From Brooklawnia cerclae (GTDB taxonomy: Bacteria > Actinomycetota > Actinomycetes > Propionibacteriales > Propionibacteriaceae), in the NCBI RefSeq assembly GCF_011758645.1, contig NZ_JAAMOZ010000001.1, positions 2,294,001-2,358,000 of the forward strand: a stretch of DNA of 64,000 nt, in the 5' to 3' direction. This document shows, piece after piece, positions 49,552-56,917 of this stretch. Position 1 is the first letter of the stretch. Each line of letters opens with the position of its first letter. Position numbers and translations under genes: made by a program. Below the pieces are notes generated by a model. The model was not told where the DNA came from and did not search any database. It saw only the letters and a program-made list of their open reading frames with translations.

Positions 49552-49619
49552 GCTCGGGCATCGTCCCACGGCACTCCGCGGCATGCCCTCTCCCCTTCAC
49601 CTTCGCCCGGCGGGCTCAC

Positions 49620-49625
49620 TAGGAT
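49620..49625 (+). promoter_or_regulatory. Leaderless -10 box TAGGAT of the GNAT gene
   Basis: TAGGAT, 6 nt, then ATG at 49632. Confidence 0.55.
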
Positions 49626-49631
49626 GAATCG

Positions 49632-50183
49632 ATGCTCATCTCCGACACCACCTGGACGTACCCGAGCGGGAGCGCTCCCCACGTCAGCCTCGTGCAGATC
49701 CCCCGGCCCCTTCTCGGCGAACTCGCCCGGCAGGAGCACGGGCCCGCCACCGTGGCGAGCCGCCTCGTCACGCCGTACCTGACGGGTCCCGAGTGCAACG
49801 CCCTGTGGCGGCTCCGCGACGACCAGCTCGACGCCCAGCCCGCCGATGCGGCGTGGGTCACGCGGTTCGTACTCACTCCGGGCGTGGCCGGCGCGGTGGG
49901 GGTGGCGGGTTTCCACGGACGCCCGGATCCCGACGGGATGGTCGAGGTCGGCTACCGCATCGAACCGGGTCACCGCCGACGGGGGTATGCGCGAGCGGCA
50001 TTGGAGACCCTGCTGGCGATCGCACGAGAACACCCATCGGTGAAAGTCGTCCGCGCGAGCGTGAGCCCCGGCAACATCGCGTCGCGATCGCTGATCGACC
50101 AGTACGGTTTCACGGAGGTCGGGGAGCAGTGGGACGACCAGGACGGGCTGGAGACGATCCTCGAACTGCCCGTGCAGGGGTAG
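49632..50183 (+). CDS. GNAT family N-acetyltransferase (RimJ/RimL-like)
   Basis: A 183-residue acetyl-CoA-dependent transferase. The C-terminal half is the GNAT core: VEVGYRIEPGHRRRGYARAALETLLAIA with the pyrophosphate loop HRRRGYA, then VRASVSPGNIASRSLIDQYGFTEVGE with the conserved N and Y/F. The RimJ/RimL-like order suggests protein N-terminal or small-amine acetylation, but no substrate can be set. The start is fixed by the leaderless -10. A long perfect palindrome begins 6 bp after its stop. Confidence 0.88.
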   Translation: MLISDTTWTYPSGSAPHVSLVQIPRPLLGELARQEHGPATVASRLVTPYLTGPECNALWRLRDDQLDAQPADAAWVTRFVLTPGVAGAVGVAGFHGRPDPDGMVEVGYRIEPGHRRRGYARAALETLLAIAREHPSVKVVRASVSPGNIASRSLIDQYGFTEVGEQWDDQDGLETILELPVQG

Positions 50184-50189
50184 GAACCA

Positions 50190-50239
50190 TCAGCGTGGAA
50201 GATTGTGGTTCGACTACGCACCACAATCTTCCACGCTGA
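50190..50239. repeat. Perfect 20-bp inverted repeat with 10-nt loop
   Basis: Arms 50190-50209 and 50220-50239 (TCAGCGTGGAAGATTGTGGT and its exact complement) around TCGACTACGC. No T-run flanks either side. The arms are clearly less GC-rich than the surrounding genes. It lies between two plus-strand genes and may act as a terminator or be a dispersed palindromic repeat. Confidence 0.9.
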
Positions 50240-50355
50240 CCGGCTGCCGACAGCCCGGCCCGGACGGCGAGCCCGCGGGCGTCTCCCGGCGGTATGGTCA
50301 TGTCTGCCGACACCGAACGGCGGACGATCCGCCACGACCGACCCGGAGGACGCGA

Positions 50356-50832
50356 ATGGGTGACGATCTCAGCCGAGCCGCACGACGTGTCCAGGACGCG
50401 CTCGTCTCGCACGGGTTGACCGCCCAGGTCAGGGAGTTGCCGGGATCCACCCGGACCGCGGCCGACGCAGCCGCGACGCTCGGCTGCGAGGTCGGCGCCA
50501 TAGCGAACAGCCTCATCTTCATGGCCGACGGCGACCCGCTCCTCGTGATGACCAGTGGCGCGCACCGGGTGGACACGAAGCAGCTCGCCCACCGCATCGG
50601 CGTGGGACGCATCGCGCGGGCCACCCCCGAGCAGGTCCGCGATGCCACCGGGCAGGCGATCGGCGGCGTGTCGCCGGTCGGCCACCCCGCCCCCATCAGG
50701 ACCGTCGTCGATCGGGCGCTGGCCGCATTCGAGACGGTCTGGGCGGCTGCCGGCACCCCGCACGCAGTCTTCCCGACGACCTTCGACGAGCTGGTGAGGA
50801 TCTGCGACGGCATCCCCGAGGACGTCGACTGA
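50356..50832 (+). CDS. YbaK/EbsC family aminoacyl-tRNA deacylase
   Basis: Members hydrolyse mischarged tRNAs such as Cys-tRNA(Pro), or Ala-tRNA(Pro) in the ProX branch. The 158-residue product is a single YbaK domain with the family Lys-type and loop regions: REL.GSTRTAADAAATLGCEVGAIANSLIF, VMTSGAHRVDTKQLAHRIG, ATPEQVRDATGQAIGGVSPVGHP. ATG at 50356 has GGAGG 6 nt upstream; upstream in-frame codons run through the palindrome and are rejected. Specificity is not determined. Confidence 0.9.
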   Translation: MGDDLSRAARRVQDALVSHGLTAQVRELPGSTRTAADAAATLGCEVGAIANSLIFMADGDPLLVMTSGAHRVDTKQLAHRIGVGRIARATPEQVRDATGQAIGGVSPVGHPAPIRTVVDRALAAFETVWAAAGTPHAVFPTTFDELVRICDGIPEDVD

Positions 50833-50847
50833 CCGCGGTGGCCGGGC

Positions 50848-51630
50848 TCAGCGCTCGCGACGCCAACCGGGCCGCCTGACCTGCGTGGCACCGCGGCGGA
50901 CGACAGGCCCGGGCGTACTCCGATCAGACCCGGCGAACCCGGGCGCCCCGAACCCCGGTGCCGCGGGCCCGAGCCGCGCGTCCGCCCGGAACGCCGCGAA
51001 CTCCACCTGCTCCATCTCGGCCGCCCACACTCGCTCGAGCACCGCCCGATGGGCGACGACCGTCTCGTAGGCGTTCGTCCCGGTGGCCGCGAAAGCGATC
51101 CGCCGCGCCCCGCGTCGCACGAGGTCGGCCGCCTCGTCCACGCTTCCGGTGTGCGCGAACCAGGGCTTGCTGGCAGCCAGGGCAGGCGGTGCGAGGGCAG
51201 CGGCCTGCTCCACCAGATGGGGCGAGACGACGACGACGTCCAGCCTCGGGTCGGCCAGCGCGTCATCGAGACCGGACCCCGCGTAGAAGCTGCGTCCCAC
51301 AAGGGACCATTCGTGGCTGCGGAAGGGAGTCGGGGCCGCGTCGGTCTGCAGCAGCAGGTCGGGCCCGATCCCATCGGCAATCACGGGGCCACCGGCGAGA
51401 CCGAGGATCGTCCGGCCCGCCAGAACCTTCCGCGCGGCCTCATGCGCAACCCGCACGGTCGCGGAGGTCGTCCGCTGCGCCGACAGGACGACGATGTCGG
51501 CCCGTCCACGGCTCAGCTCCGCCACCACCCGGCGCAGGTCGTCCGTGCTCGTGGACGAGTCCTCGACGCCGACCCACGCCATGGTCCTGGCCAGCCCCAG
51601 GCGGGTCTTCAGTCCCAGCAATGCGCTCAC
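50848..51630 (-). CDS. ThiE/TenI-like TIM-barrel protein, function unknown
   Basis: A 260-residue protein whose segments follow a thiamine phosphate synthase-like barrel: DIVVLSAQR, GLAGGPVIADGIGPDLLLQTDAAP, EWSLVGRSFYAGSGLDDALADPRLDVVVVSPHLVE and KPWFAHTGSVDEAADLVRRGARRIAF. True ThiE motifs (pyrophosphate-binding GPIF/T..K and Mg2+ Asp pattern) are only partly kept, so it may be a diverged enzyme. The last 45 residues are Pro/Gly/Arg-rich. GTG at 51630 follows a leaderless TAGGGT box 7 nt upstream. It converges on the YbaK gene (15 bp) and is divergent from the kinase gene. Confidence 0.55.
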   Translation of the reverse strand: MSALLGLKTRLGLARTMAWVGVEDSSTSTDDLRRVVAELSRGRADIVVLSAQRTTSATVRVAHEAARKVLAGRTILGLAGGPVIADGIGPDLLLQTDAAPTPFRSHEWSLVGRSFYAGSGLDDALADPRLDVVVVSPHLVEQAAALAPPALAASKPWFAHTGSVDEAADLVRRGARRIAFAATGTNAYETVVAHRAVLERVWAAEMEQVEFAAFRADARLGPAAPGFGAPGFAGSDRSTPGPVVRRGATQVRRPGWRRER

Positions 51631-51637
51631 GCAACAA

Positions 51638-51643
51638 ACCCTA
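51638..51643 (-). promoter_or_regulatory. Leaderless -10 box TAGGGT of the ThiE-like gene
   Basis: TAGGGT, 7 nt (TTGTTGC), then GTG at 51630. Confidence 0.5.
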
Positions 51644-51756
51644 GGAGACATCGGGGGCCGGTGCGCCCAAGTGGCGAAGCGGGACGCCCCACGGTCGCGC
51701 CGCGGCCGACACGCCGCGACACGTGGTGACCGCCGGGGGTGAGGCATCCGGCGACC

Positions 51757-51762
51757 TAGACT
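51757..51762 (+). promoter_or_regulatory. -10 box TAGACT upstream of the kinase gene
   Basis: TAGACT places the transcript start near 51769, giving a leader of about 58 nt before the SD-preceded GTG at 51828. A GTG at 51770 lies exactly 7 nt after the box in another frame and could open a leaderless 37-codon upstream frame. Confidence 0.5.
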
Positions 51763-51827
51763 GAATGCAGTGCGTCGCCTGCGCGGCGATCCAGCCTTGT
51801 TCGCCTTCCCCGACGCTTGGAGCAGAT

Positions 51828-54086
51828 GTGACCAGGACCAGCACCGACCCCTTGGTGGGCGATGTGCTCGATGGCCGCTATGAAGTCCTCCAGCGACTCG
51901 CCAGGGGGGGCATGGCGACGGTCTACCGCGCCTGGGATCGCAGGCTCGAGCGCATCGTCGCCATCAAGGTCATGCACGAAGGTCTGGGGGACGACGCCGA
52001 CTTCGCCGCCAAGTTCGACCGCGAGGCACGCGCCGCGGCGCGGCTGTGCGACCAGAACGTCGTCACGATCTTCGACCAGGGGCAGGACTACGGGCGTCCC
52101 TACATCGTCATGGAGTTCGTCGAGGGCACGACTCTGCGCGGGCTGATCACCCGCGATGCCCCCATGAGTCCGCTGCGCGCCCTGCAACTCATCGAGCCTG
52201 TCGCCGCCGCGCTGGCCGTGGCACACGACTCCGGGCTCGTCCACCGTGATGTGAAGCCGGAGAACGTCCTGATCAGCGATCGCGGCGCGATCAAGGTCGC
52301 CGACTTCGGGCTCGCGCGCACGATCACCGGCCAGAGCGCCGCGGCGGCCACCCAGGGGCTGCTGATCGGGACGGTCAGCTACCTGCCACCCGAACTGGTG
52401 ATCACCGGCAAGGCCCACGCGTGGTCGGACATCTACTCGACGGGCATCGTCTTGTTCGAGATGCTCACCGGGACGAAACCCTACGTGGGTGACACACCGA
52501 TCACGGTGGCCTACAAGCACGCCTACGAGGACGTGCCGCCGCCGTCGGTGGTGCTCGTTCGCGATCATCCGCAGCTGGCCAGACGCGATCCGATCCCCGA
52601 CTACGTCGATGCCCTCGTCCAGTCGTGCACGCGCCGCAACCCCGCCGCCAGGCCCGCGGACGGGCGCGACCTGCTGTCCCGCGTCCGGCGTGCCCGGCGA
52701 TCGCTGGAACGCGGCGTCCGCCACGATGACGCGCTGTGCGCGGTGATGTTCCCGGGCAAGGCCCTGCCGTGGTCGGCCGAGGCCACCGAGGTGCTGTCGC
52801 CGGATGCCACGGCGACCTCGGTCCTGCCTCGTTCGCCTGCGGCCCCGGATGCCATCGCCTCCGCATCGCCGAGCGGGACGACCGGTGGCATCCGCACCGC
52901 CGCCACCACCGTCGCGGATGCGCGGCCCACGCCCTGGACGCGCGGGGACGCGCGGCCCGGCAACCCCGTGAGCCCGATGGACCCCGACTCGGGACGCATC
53001 CGCGAGCGGGTCACGGCCTCGGCCGCCACGGCGACGGGACGGCCGCTCCACTCGCGTGCGCTGGCAGCCGCCCCCGCCAGCCGGTCGACCCCGACGGAAT
53101 ACCCGGACCCGCGCTACGACGCGGGGCTCGCGTCCGGGCCGGCGAACCCCGGCGGCTACGACCGCTTCCCGCGGCTGACACAGTCACAGGTGCACCGGCG
53201 CCGCCGCGGGCTCGTCTTCGGCTTCCTGGTGGTGGTGCTGACGCTCACCGTCGGCTTCGGCAGCTGGTGGCTCGCGTCGGGCCGGTACGTGGCCACCCCG
53301 TCGGTGATCAACCGCACCCAGAGCGAGGCGCAGGCCATCGCCGATGCCAACGGACTCGACATCACCTTCGTCGAGGAACACGACGAGACGGTGCCCGTCG
53401 GCCTGGTGATCCGGTCCGATCCCGGCCCCGGGGTCCGCGTGACGCGCGACACCACCGTCACCGCCGTGGTGTCGTCCGGGCCTGAGCGGTTCGGCGTCCC
53501 CAAGCTCGTGGGCCTGACGCTCGACGCTGCCACGTCCGCGCTGGCGTCGTCCAGCCTTCAGACCGGTACCGTCACCGAGGTCTACGACGACACCACCCCT
53601 GCGGGCACCGTGGTCGCCGCCGGGTACCGTGAGGGCGAGCAGGTACGCCGCGACACGGCCGTCGACCTGTCGGTGTCGAAGGGACGCGAGCCGATCGCCG
53701 TCCCGTCCGTGGTCGGCCAGCCCGTCGCCCAGGCGACGAAGACACTGCAGGACGCCGGGTTCACCGTGGTGGTCGGCGAGGAGAGGTCGGACGACAAGGT
53801 CGCGGCGGGCAGCGTGATCAGCCAGTCACCGGCCGGCGGGAACGGCTACCGGGGCGACACCGTGACCATCGTGGTCAGCAAGGGCGCGGAGAAGGTGAAG
53901 GTGCCCGACGGGCTGACCGGCCAGGACACCCAGGATGCCGTGAAGACGTTGCAGGACGCCGGGTTCGATGTGACCCTCGAGTACACCACCTCGTCGCCCA
54001 TCAGGCTGAACCGCGTCGTCAGCACCGACCCCGCGGCGGGCACCGAGCTCGCGAAGGGCTCGCACATCACCGTGTACGCGATCTAG
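51828..54086 (+). CDS. PASTA-domain Ser/Thr protein kinase (PknL/PknB-like)
   Basis: A membrane receptor kinase sensing wall fragments and phosphorylating division and wall enzymes. The 752-residue product has a Hanks kinase domain (G-loop LARGGMATVY, Lys47, HRDVKPENVLI with Asp141, DFGLAR, PPELV), a Pro/Thr-rich juxtamembrane stretch (about 300-455), one membrane helix (about 461-483) and four PASTA repeats to the C terminus, each with the P-V/L-V-G...A...L pattern. GTG at 51828 has GGAG 5 nt upstream and directly precedes the kinase fold. Position near a prenyl synthase and aroG fits pknL; PASTA content is more than M. tuberculosis PknL has. Confidence 0.93.
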   Translation: MTRTSTDPLVGDVLDGRYEVLQRLARGGMATVYRAWDRRLERIVAIKVMHEGLGDDADFAAKFDREARAAARLCDQNVVTIFDQGQDYGRPYIVMEFVEGTTLRGLITRDAPMSPLRALQLIEPVAAALAVAHDSGLVHRDVKPENVLISDRGAIKVADFGLARTITGQSAAAATQGLLIGTVSYLPPELVITGKAHAWSDIYSTGIVLFEMLTGTKPYVGDTPITVAYKHAYEDVPPPSVVLVRDHPQLARRDPIPDYVDALVQSCTRRNPAARPADGRDLLSRVRRARRSLERGVRHDDALCAVMFPGKALPWSAEATEVLSPDATATSVLPRSPAAPDAIASASPSGTTGGIRTAATTVADARPTPWTRGDARPGNPVSPMDPDSGRIRERVTASAATATGRPLHSRALAAAPASRSTPTEYPDPRYDAGLASGPANPGGYDRFPRLTQSQVHRRRRGLVFGFLVVVLTLTVGFGSWWLASGRYVATPSVINRTQSEAQAIADANGLDITFVEEHDETVPVGLVIRSDPGPGVRVTRDTTVTAVVSSGPERFGVPKLVGLTLDAATSALASSSLQTGTVTEVYDDTTPAGTVVAAGYREGEQVRRDTAVDLSVSKGREPIAVPSVVGQPVAQATKTLQDAGFTVVVGEERSDDKVAAGSVISQSPAGGNGYRGDTVTIVVSKGAEKVKVPDGLTGQDTQDAVKTLQDAGFDVTLEYTTSSPIRLNRVVSTDPAAGTELAKGSHITVYAI

Positions 54087-54089
54087 CCT

Positions 54090-55070
54090 GTGAACGCCCC
54101 ATCAGGGTGGCGCGGCCACCTCGACAAGCTCGCGCTCCTCAGCCTGCTGGTCATGACCATGCTCTGGGGATCGACGTTCGTCATCCTGAAGGATCTGCTC
54201 ACGCGCATCGGCACGTCCGATCTGCTGGCGGTGCGGTTCGCGATCGCGGCGCTGGTGCTGGTCGCGGTGGCCGGGAAACGGGTGCGGCCGACGCGGCGAC
54301 TGCTGATCGACGGAACCATAGCCGGCCTGTTCTACAGCAGCGGACAACTGCTCCAGACCTACGGGCTCGCGCGCACCTCGGTGTCGATCTCCGGTTTCCT
54401 GACGGGGCTGTACGTGGTGATGACCCCGATCATCGAGGCGATGCTGCTGCGGGCCCGGGTCTCACGGCGCGTCTGGTCCGCCGTCGCGCTTGCCACGCTG
54501 GGTCTGGGCATCCTGACCGTCTCACCCGCGACCGGCACCACACGGTTCGGTCTCGGTGAGTTGCTCACGGTGCTCAGCGCCCTGGCCTATGCCGGGCACA
54601 TCGTGTGGACGGGCCGCGTCAGCACCCCCGAGACGTCTCTCGGGTTGTCGACCGTGCAGACGGTGGTCATCGCGATCATGTGCGCGGCGGCCGCCGCTCC
54701 CGGCGGGATCGTCATGCCCGACCGTGCCGGTGACTGGATCGCCATCGTCTACCTCGCCACCTGCTGCGGGGCTCTGGCCGTCTTCTTGCAGGTATGGGCT
54801 CAATCGCGGGTGGACGCCACCCGGGCGGCGATCGTCATGAGTTTCGAACCGATCTGGGCCGCAGCCTTCGCCATCGCGCTCGGCATGGAGACCTTCGGCT
54901 GGCGGACCGCAGCCGGTGGCGCCGCCCTGGTCGCCGCGATGATCGTCTCGTCGATCCCGAGACGCACGCCTGCCGGGGCGATTCCCCCCACCGGGGAGCT
55001 CCACGCGGTCAGGGACGCCAGGGACGCGTGTCGCGGACGTCCGCCAACCTCATCGGGGTCAGTGTCGTGA
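54090..55070 (+). CDS. EamA/DMT family transporter
   Basis: A 326-residue membrane protein with ten hydrophobic helices arranged as two EamA repeats: first WGSTFVILKDLL...AVRFAIAALVL, second LAYAGHIVWTG...MSFEPIWAAAFAIALGMETFGW, each with the Pro/Trp/Glu signature. Family members export amino acids, nucleosides or drugs; the substrate is unknown. GTG at 54090 starts 3 bp after the kinase stop, so it is co-transcribed. The last 62 bp overlap the 3' end of the metallo-hydrolase on the opposite strand, giving a polar 40-residue tail. Confidence 0.9.
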   Translation: MNAPSGWRGHLDKLALLSLLVMTMLWGSTFVILKDLLTRIGTSDLLAVRFAIAALVLVAVAGKRVRPTRRLLIDGTIAGLFYSSGQLLQTYGLARTSVSISGFLTGLYVVMTPIIEAMLLRARVSRRVWSAVALATLGLGILTVSPATGTTRFGLGELLTVLSALAYAGHIVWTGRVSTPETSLGLSTVQTVVIAIMCAAAAAPGGIVMPDRAGDWIAIVYLATCCGALAVFLQVWAQSRVDATRAAIVMSFEPIWAAAFAIALGMETFGWRTAAGGAALVAAMIVSSIPRRTPAGAIPPTGELHAVRDARDACRGRPPTSSGSVS

Positions 55071-55650
55071 CGTGCTTGACGATCAGGTCGTAGCCGCGTT
55101 CGTTGAGCAGGCCGTCGTGGATGAGGAACCCCTGCGCGGCCTTGGCAGCACGGCAGAACTCGATGGTCTCACGGGTGGCCGCCCACGGGCCGAAGGCCGG
55201 CACCAGCGCCACGTCGATGCCGTCGGCCACCGCGTCCAGGCAGTCGCCGGGGTGCAGGACGCTGGGCTCCCCCTCCGACCGCAGGACGAGCCCGACGTTG
55301 CCGATTCGCGGGTAGTCGGCGTGGATGACCGCGTGCGTCCCGCCGATGGTGTTCACCCGCACCGGCCCGAGGTCGATGGTCTCGCCCGGTCCGAGCCTGC
55401 GCACGTCATCGGGCAACGCGACGAAGTCGGGCACCGTGCGCTCGACGGCCACGAGCGCACCGGGGTTGGCGGCGACGAGCCCGGGCAGTGCCAGGGGATC
55501 GGCATGGTCGGGGTGCTGGTGGGTGACGAGGATCGCGTCGAGATCGCGTAGGCCGTGCCACGAGGTGCTGAAGTTGCCCGGATCGATGAGGACGCGCCGG
55601 GAGCCGGTCTCCACGAGCACGCAGGAGTGTCCGAAGTGGGTGATCTGCAT
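55009..55650 (-). CDS. MBL-fold metal-dependent hydrolase (UlaG-like)
   Basis: A 213-residue metallo-beta-lactamase fold protein of the short UlaG/YtkL-like group: ITHFGHSCVLVE (N-terminal strand), DPGNFST, THQHPDHADPLAL (HxHxDH), GGTHAVIH, HPGDCLD, and FLIHDGLLN with the last His. The short length and FGHSC start are typical of L-ascorbate-6-phosphate lactonase-like proteins; substrate unknown. ATG at 55650 chosen as the last start before the fold. It overlaps the DMT transporter gene convergently by 62 bp. Confidence 0.85.
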   Translation of the reverse strand: MQITHFGHSCVLVETGSRRVLIDPGNFSTSWHGLRDLDAILVTHQHPDHADPLALPGLVAANPGALVAVERTVPDFVALPDDVRRLGPGETIDLGPVRVNTIGGTHAVIHADYPRIGNVGLVLRSEGEPSVLHPGDCLDAVADGIDVALVPAFGPWAATRETIEFCRAAKAAQGFLIHDGLLNERGYDLIVKHVTTLTPMRLADVRDTRPWRP

Positions 55651-55729
55651 GGTTCCAGTGTCCGCCACACAACGGTTCGTCCGCTCGGGGCATCCGCGAC
55701 GCACTGTTCGCCGGACGCCGCGTGACACA

Positions 55730-55821
55730 GTTCCTTCAAACTTCGCGGCCGTTCGGAGCCGATGCCGCCGACTACGGTAAATGCCCGCACGACAGCCCGA
55801 GGACGCCCATTTGAAGGAACC
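55730..55821. repeat. 11-bp inverted repeat spanning 70 bp
   Basis: GTTCCTTCAAA (55730-55740) and TTTGAAGGAAC (55811-55821) are perfect complements 70 bp apart in the 232-bp gap between two minus-strand genes. It could be a paired operator, a long hairpin, or ends of a small element. No coding signal lies between. Confidence 0.6.
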
Positions 55822-55882
55822 TGGTCACGCCCCGCGCCCGCCACGGCCCAGCTTGACCACCCGGACGCGGTCAGGACTGCGG

Positions 55883-56917
55883 TCAGGACGCCAGGATCTC
55901 CCCGAGCACGCGCCCGGCCTCGCGGCAACCGGCCGCATCCACGTCGAGATGGGTGACCGCGCGCACCTTGGACGCTCCCACGGTGCTCAGCGCCACGCCC
56001 CGCTCGCGGGCAGCGGCCATCACACCGGCCGCCGGGCGCTCCCCCGTACCGAGAACGACGATGTTGGTCGGGACGCTCTCCGGGTCGATGACACCGGGTG
56101 CACGCAAGGCCAGTTGTTCGGCGAACGCCCGGGCGTTCGCGTGGTCGTCGGCGAGGCGGGTCACATGGTGGTCGAGGGCATACAGCGCGGCCGCGGCGAG
56201 CACACCCGCCTGCCGCATGCCTCCGCCGAGGCGCTTGCGCTGCACCCTGGCCCGGGCGATCGACTCGGCGTCCGACACGAGTACCGAGCCGACAGGAGCG
56301 CCGAGACCCTTGGAGTAGCAGACGTTCACGCTGTCGAACAGTCTCCCGTAGTCGATCATGGGCACCCCCGTGGCGACGTGCGCGTTCCACAGCCGTGCCC
56401 CGTCGAGGTGCATCGCGACACCGGCGTCCTGGCACGCCTGCCGCACCGCCCTCAGGTGCCCGATGGGCTGCACGGTGCCTCCGGCGAAGTTGTGCGTGTT
56501 CTCGATCTCGACCGCGGCCGTCTCCACGAGGTAGGGCCCGGTGCCGATCGACATCAGGTCCGTGATGTCGGCCACGTCTGCGACCCCCGGCGTCGGGGAG
56601 GTCGCGTGCCAGGTGCGCATGGTCACGCCGTGCAGCACCGCGTGACCGCCCATCTCGGCGCGGGCGATGTGCGCCTGCTGGTCGCACAGCACCTCGGTGC
56701 CCGGCCGCACATGCAGCCACACACCCAGCATGTTGGCCATGGAGCCGGTGGGACAGAACAGGCCCGCCTCGTGCCCGAGCAACTCGGCGGTGCGCGCCTC
56801 GAGCTCGTTGACGGTCGGGTCCTCGCCGTAGACGTCGTCCCCGACGAGCGCGGACGCCATCGCCTGGCGCATGGCCGGTGTCGGCCGGGTGAGGGTGTCG
56901 GACCGCAGGTCGATCAT
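55883..56917 (-). CDS. Low-specificity L-threonine aldolase
   Basis: A PLP enzyme splitting L-threonine or L-allo-threonine to glycine and acetaldehyde. The 344-residue product has the family start IDLRSDTLTRPTPAMRQAM, VGDDVYGEDPTVNELE, CPTGSMANM, ENTHNFAGGTV, HLDGARLWNA, and the PLP Lys in VCYSKGLGAPVGSVL. The ATG at 56917 overlaps the DAHP synthase stop by one base (TGATG), so both are in one operon, which is unusual company for aroG. Confidence 0.93.
   Translation of the reverse strand: MIDLRSDTLTRPTPAMRQAMASALVGDDVYGEDPTVNELEARTAELLGHEAGLFCPTGSMANMLGVWLHVRPGTEVLCDQQAHIARAEMGGHAVLHGVTMRTWHATSPTPGVADVADITDLMSIGTGPYLVETAAVEIENTHNFAGGTVQPIGHLRAVRQACQDAGVAMHLDGARLWNAHVATGVPMIDYGRLFDSVNVCYSKGLGAPVGSVLVSDAESIARARVQRKRLGGGMRQAGVLAAAALYALDHHVTRLADDHANARAFAEQLALRAPGVIDPESVPTNIVVLGTGERPAAGVMAAARERGVALSTVGASKVRAVTHLDVDAAGCREAGRVLGEILAS

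Noticed and set aside
50190-50239. Ordinary Rho-independent terminator
   Set aside because: No T-run on either side and a stem rather low in GC; kept as a repeat with possible terminator function.
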